Positions 5,177-5,356 of a stretch of 5,356 bases of DNA are shown piece by piece. The first letter of the stretch is position 1. Every line of letters begins with the position of its first letter. Source of the DNA: Gammaproteobacteria bacterium. Its GTDB lineage: Bacteria; Pseudomonadota; Gammaproteobacteria; Pseudomonadales; Azotimanducaceae_A. The stretch lies in the NCBI GenBank assembly GCA_002714125.1, contig PAWP01000054.1, positions 1 to 5,356 of the forward strand, written 5' to 3'. Under the pieces are notes generated by a model. It was given only the letters and a program-made list of their open reading frames with translations. It did not search any database and had not been told where the DNA came from. Position numbers and translations under genes: made by a program.

Positions 5177-5356
5177 TCAGTCCGTCAGAGCGGGAAGTAT
5201 ATAGGTCGATGTTATCTCAAGCGCCTGGCCAGAGTGATCTCCGGTCTCGTAACTGCTACCGGTAAACGCTACAACGAGATCAAAGGCCTCGATGACGATC
5301 ACATACTGACCGCCGTAACCAATCGCCGCGTACGCATCAACCGGTGTACCGGCGTT
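5177..5356 (-). CDS. beta-lactamase-family serine hydrolase, C-terminal fragment
   Basis: The minus strand is open from the right edge to a TGA at 5177-5179, giving the last 59 residues; the start lies outside the window. The sequence has the family's C-terminal signature: A-x-x-G-x-GGQ (residues 10-17, IGYGGQY), then the strand VIVIEAFDLVVAFTG (18-32), then SSY, and a final helix ending YILPAL (52-57). Family knowledge: this belongs to the penicillin-binding-protein/class C beta-lactamase/6-aminohexanoate-dimer hydrolase fold, in which GGQ lies near the HGG/KTG-type active-site strand. Members hydrolyse amides or esters and are often exported. The catalytic SxxK and YxN motifs are off the edge, so activity and localisation cannot be judged. 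The family usually has Pro where Glu23 stands (V-I-E-A-F-D). Confidence 0.75.
   Translation of the reverse strand, partial: NAGTPVDAYAAIGYGGQYVIVIEAFDLVVAFTGSSYETGDHSGQALEITSTYILPALTD

Noticed and set aside
4936..5265. A plus-strand 109-codon frame starting at GTG.
   Set aside because: It has no ribosome-binding site and no family resemblance, and its 3' part is antisense to the serine-hydrolase fragment.

Overview
The window reads as chromosomal DNA from a proteobacterium, most likely a gammaproteobacterium. Composition is moderately GC-rich and fairly even, and genes are packed tightly on both strands with overlapping ends. It contains a CnoX/YbbN-type thioredoxin-TPR protein, which is typical of proteobacteria. 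I cannot name the genus. I see no rRNA, tRNA, CRISPR array, insertion sequence or phage module.

Layout, left to right. (1) The 3' end of a thiamine-diphosphate (TPP) enzyme gene enters from the left edge on the + strand. It is followed by a candidate terminator and meets, tail to tail, a minus-strand phytanoyl-CoA-dioxygenase-like Fe(II)/2-oxoglutarate oxygenase gene (526-1521). (2) A 59-bp divergent gap with a perfect 12-bp palindrome separates the oxygenase gene from a + strand pair: an FMN nitroreductase (1581-2318) and a small HAD-fold protein (2315-2785). The second gene starts at TTG inside the stop of the first. (3) The HAD gene and a minus-strand glutathione S-transferase gene (2782-3387) converge so closely that their stop codons overlap. 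(4) Upstream of the GST gene, in the same direction, is a gene for an 81-residue two-helix membrane protein (3425-3670). (5) A divergent regulatory gap holds another 12-bp palindrome and a sigma70-like promoter with a perfect TTGACA box. It drives the cnoX/ybbN gene (3796-4635). (6) About 540 bp without a confident gene follows (4636-5176). (7) The C-terminal 59 codons of a beta-lactamase-family serine hydrolase run in from the right edge on the minus strand (5177-5356).

The content is mostly redox and detoxification: nitroreductase, GST, redox chaperone and 2OG oxygenase. There is no single obvious operon. The most suggestive functional pair is the TPP enzyme and the PhyH-like oxygenase. The TPP-binding segment resembles the 2-hydroxyacyl-CoA lyase/oxalyl-CoA decarboxylase branch, and phytanoyl-CoA hydroxylase and 2-hydroxyacyl-CoA lyase are consecutive enzymes of fatty-acid alpha-oxidation. 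This remains a hypothesis, because the two genes converge and only the end of the TPP enzyme is visible. I found no convincing undescribed multi-gene system. The least explained pieces are the 81-residue membrane protein, the stand-alone HAD protein and the 4636-5176 gap.
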